Shown here piece by piece: positions 50,364 to 51,294 of a stretch of DNA of 51,294 nt (positions within the stretch are counted from its first letter, which is position 1; every line of letters starts with the position of its first letter). The stretch lies in the NCBI GenBank assembly GCA_944323165.1, contig CALURK010000014.1:1-51294 (forward strand), written 5' to 3'. Below the pieces are notes generated by a model that made no database searches, was not told where the DNA came from, and saw only the letters and a program-made list of their open reading frames with translations. The position numbers and the translations under genes are program-made. Source of the DNA: Candidatus Gastranaerophilales bacterium (GTDB lineage Bacteria > Cyanobacteriota > Vampirovibrionia > Gastranaerophilales > Gastranaerophilaceae).

Positions 50364-50382
50364 TGTAACGAATTGTAACAAT
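50364..50382. promoter_or_regulatory. TGTAACGAATTGTAACAAT motif
   Basis: It resembles the palindrome upstream of dnaX (27451-27470). It lies between the TpsA-like gene and the 50458 gene. Confidence 0.35.
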
Positions 50383-50457
50383 ATTAAAAAAAAGCCTAAA
50401 GTTTTGAAAAAAAATGCCGATATACATGACAAAAAGAAAAGAAAAAGGAGTAGAAAA

Positions 50458-50823
50458 ATGACAGACGGCATCGGAAGATTATCAGGATATGGCAATTATG
50501 GTGTAGGTGGTTATATGCCTCACAGAAGAGAAGAGGTATCAAAAGAGCCAGAGAAACAAGAACAAGGTTTATTAAAGAATCATGAAGAAACACAGATAGA
50601 TCCATCAAAGGTAATGGATTTTCTAGCAAATAACAATTTCTTTGTAGCATCTCCATCAGTAGGTAGTGTCGAAGGTTTGGATTCTGCGACTCAGGACAGA
50701 GTAGCCGGATATATGGAACAATTTGAAATGATATATGGTGTTGTTCAAGAAGAATTTGGCGAAGAATTAGCACCAGCAGTAATGGATGTAGTGATGGACA
50801 AATTAATGGGCATGTCTGAATAA
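50458..50823 (+). CDS. Small acidic hypothetical protein
   Basis: 121 residues from MTDGIGRLSGYGNYGVGGYM; the ATG at 50458 follows AAGGAG. The Gly/Tyr-rich head is followed by a charged linker and a helical acidic domain (KVMDFLANNNFFVA, VAGYMEQFEMIYGVVQEEF). No signal peptide or family match. A longer reading from 50332 begins within the upstream terminator and is not credible. It ends at its own terminator, just before the rRNA promoter. Confidence 0.62.
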   Translation: MTDGIGRLSGYGNYGVGGYMPHRREEVSKEPEKQEQGLLKNHEETQIDPSKVMDFLANNNFFVASPSVGSVEGLDSATQDRVAGYMEQFEMIYGVVQEEFGEELAPAVMDVVMDKLMGMSE

Positions 50824-50857
50824 AATATAGAAGAAAAGATTTTTCTACACTTTGATA

Positions 50858-50884
50858 AAAAGGCTACAAAATAGCCTTTTTTCT
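50858..50884 (+). terminator. Terminator after the 50458 gene
   Basis: Stem AAAAGGCTA / TAGCCTTTT with a 5-nt loop and a T-tail; it insulates the rRNA operon from upstream transcription. Confidence 0.88.
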
Positions 50885-50933
50885 TTATCTTTAAGAAATG
50901 TAAATAAAAAATAAAAAAAATAAAAAAAAGTTG

Positions 50934-50961
50934 TTGACATTTAAAATTGATGGAATAAGAT
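50934..50961 (+). promoter_or_regulatory. rRNA operon promoter
   Basis: Consensus TTGACA, a 16-nt spacer and TAAGAT (part of ATAAGATAAT), preceded by a long A-rich tract that fits an UP element. Confidence 0.85.
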
Positions 50962-50965
50962 AATA

Positions 50966-51244
50966 AATGTCGGTTGAGAGAACCGGCGGGGTTGAGAAAC
51001 CAGTGTAGATGAAGTATGAGATATACAGCCGGAGGAAATAAGTAGTCTGGTCGTCTTCACAAAAAAAACGAGCCTTAAATTTTATATAAATAGCAAAAAA
51101 TATATGGCTCAATGATGTTAAAAGCACATTGACAACAGAATAGCTAAAGACAAAAAACTTGTTAATTCGTAAAATGATAAGGACAAAGACAAAGAAGTTC
51201 GAGCCTCTTACCTTGAGGGTAAGAGAATGGACATAAACTTTCTG
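50966..51244 (+). other. Structured leader of the rRNA operon
   Basis: About 280 nt before 16S rRNA. Two hairpins closed by GAGA loops lie at the start (about 50971-50985 and 50990-51001, GGTT/AACC arms). The segment ATTGACAACAGAATAGC at about 51130 resembles pre-16S leader motifs of other bacteria. A hairpin with CTCTTACC / GGTAAGAG arms at about 51206-51226 lies just before the 16S. No gene is seen. Confidence 0.65.
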
Positions 51245-51294
51245 ACAATGGAGAGTTTGATCCTGGCTCAGGACGAACGCTGGCGGCGTGCTTC
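51245..51294 (+). rRNA. rrs: 16S ribosomal RNA, 5' end
   Basis: The universal start is visible: AGAGTTTGATCCTGGCTCAG, then GACGAACGCTGGCGGCGTGC. The 5' end is placed by alignment with E. coli 16S. Only 50 nt are present, too few for phylogenetic placement. Confidence 0.98.

Noticed and set aside
51180-51240. tRNA-like TTCGA segment before 16S
   Set aside because: GTTCGAGCC resembles a T-loop, but no acceptor or anticodon arms can be built; it belongs to the rRNA leader hairpin.

Overview
The window is AT-rich (roughly one third G+C by eye), densely coded on both strands, and comes from a didermic bacterium: it carries lgt, an OmpH/Skp-like chaperone, a porin-like barrel, lipoproteins and a two-partner-secretion exoprotein. 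The 16S rRNA 5' end at the right edge, the housekeeping genes and several orphan families (proteins starting MG-x-x-AS-x3-R, Gly-rich coiled-coil proteins, many exported unknowns) suggest a gut Melainabacteria/Vampirovibrionia relative (Gastranaerophilales-like). That assignment is inference; the full 16S or rpoB would settle it.

Layout. 1-7 kb: the end of rpsN on the + strand, then a small LuxR-type regulator, a lipoprotein and a large TPR protein on the - strand, then rpsH-rplF-rplR on the - strand. The spc ribosomal operon is therefore broken, and its intergenic spaces hold two dispersed repeat families. 7-18 kb: polA, eno, recR-ybaB, a YebC gene, a CNNM/CorC transporter, a zinc alcohol dehydrogenase, then a run with a TPR lipoprotein, lgt and an OmpH-like gene. 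18.5-29.4 kb: a LysM-like membrane-anchored protein, prfA-ylxR-infB-comEC, an EF-hand repeat protein, and dnaX with a long A-run. 29.4-37.5 kb is accessory: a matrixin protease divergent from an operon of two paralogous exported proteins, a MAF/DUF115 glycosyltransferase-like protein and another exported protein; then a TrmB-type regulator and a glycine-zipper protein. 37.5-39.7 kb: ilvD and the 5-formyl-THF cyclo-ligase gene. 39.7-43.3 kb: a - strand cluster of coiled-coil/Gly-rich proteins, two of which share both termini around very different centres, as axial or secreted structural proteins do. 43.5-50.8 kb: envelope genes (porin-like, CHAP amidase, YkgJ, exported coiled coil, serine hydrolase, TpsA-like exoprotein). 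The window closes with an rRNA promoter, a structured leader and the first 50 nt of 16S rRNA.

Main themes. (1) Eight genes have a -10 box ending exactly 6 nt before the start codon and no Shine-Dalgarno, which predicts leaderless mRNAs; they coexist with strong Shine-Dalgarno genes. (2) A dispersed hairpin element (four copies) keeps 7-bp arms separated by 35-36 nt; in one copy both arms have changed together, which argues for selected structure. (3) A second repeat of about 135 bp sits directly after the stop codons of both rpsH and rplF. (4) dnaX contains an A10 run where slippage into either other frame stops at once, suggesting a short gamma-like product. (5) The 39.7-43.3 kb cluster may belong to an undescribed surface or secretion structure.

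No CRISPR array, integrase, transposase, prophage or tRNA gene was seen. All site coordinates were counted by hand and may be off by a base.
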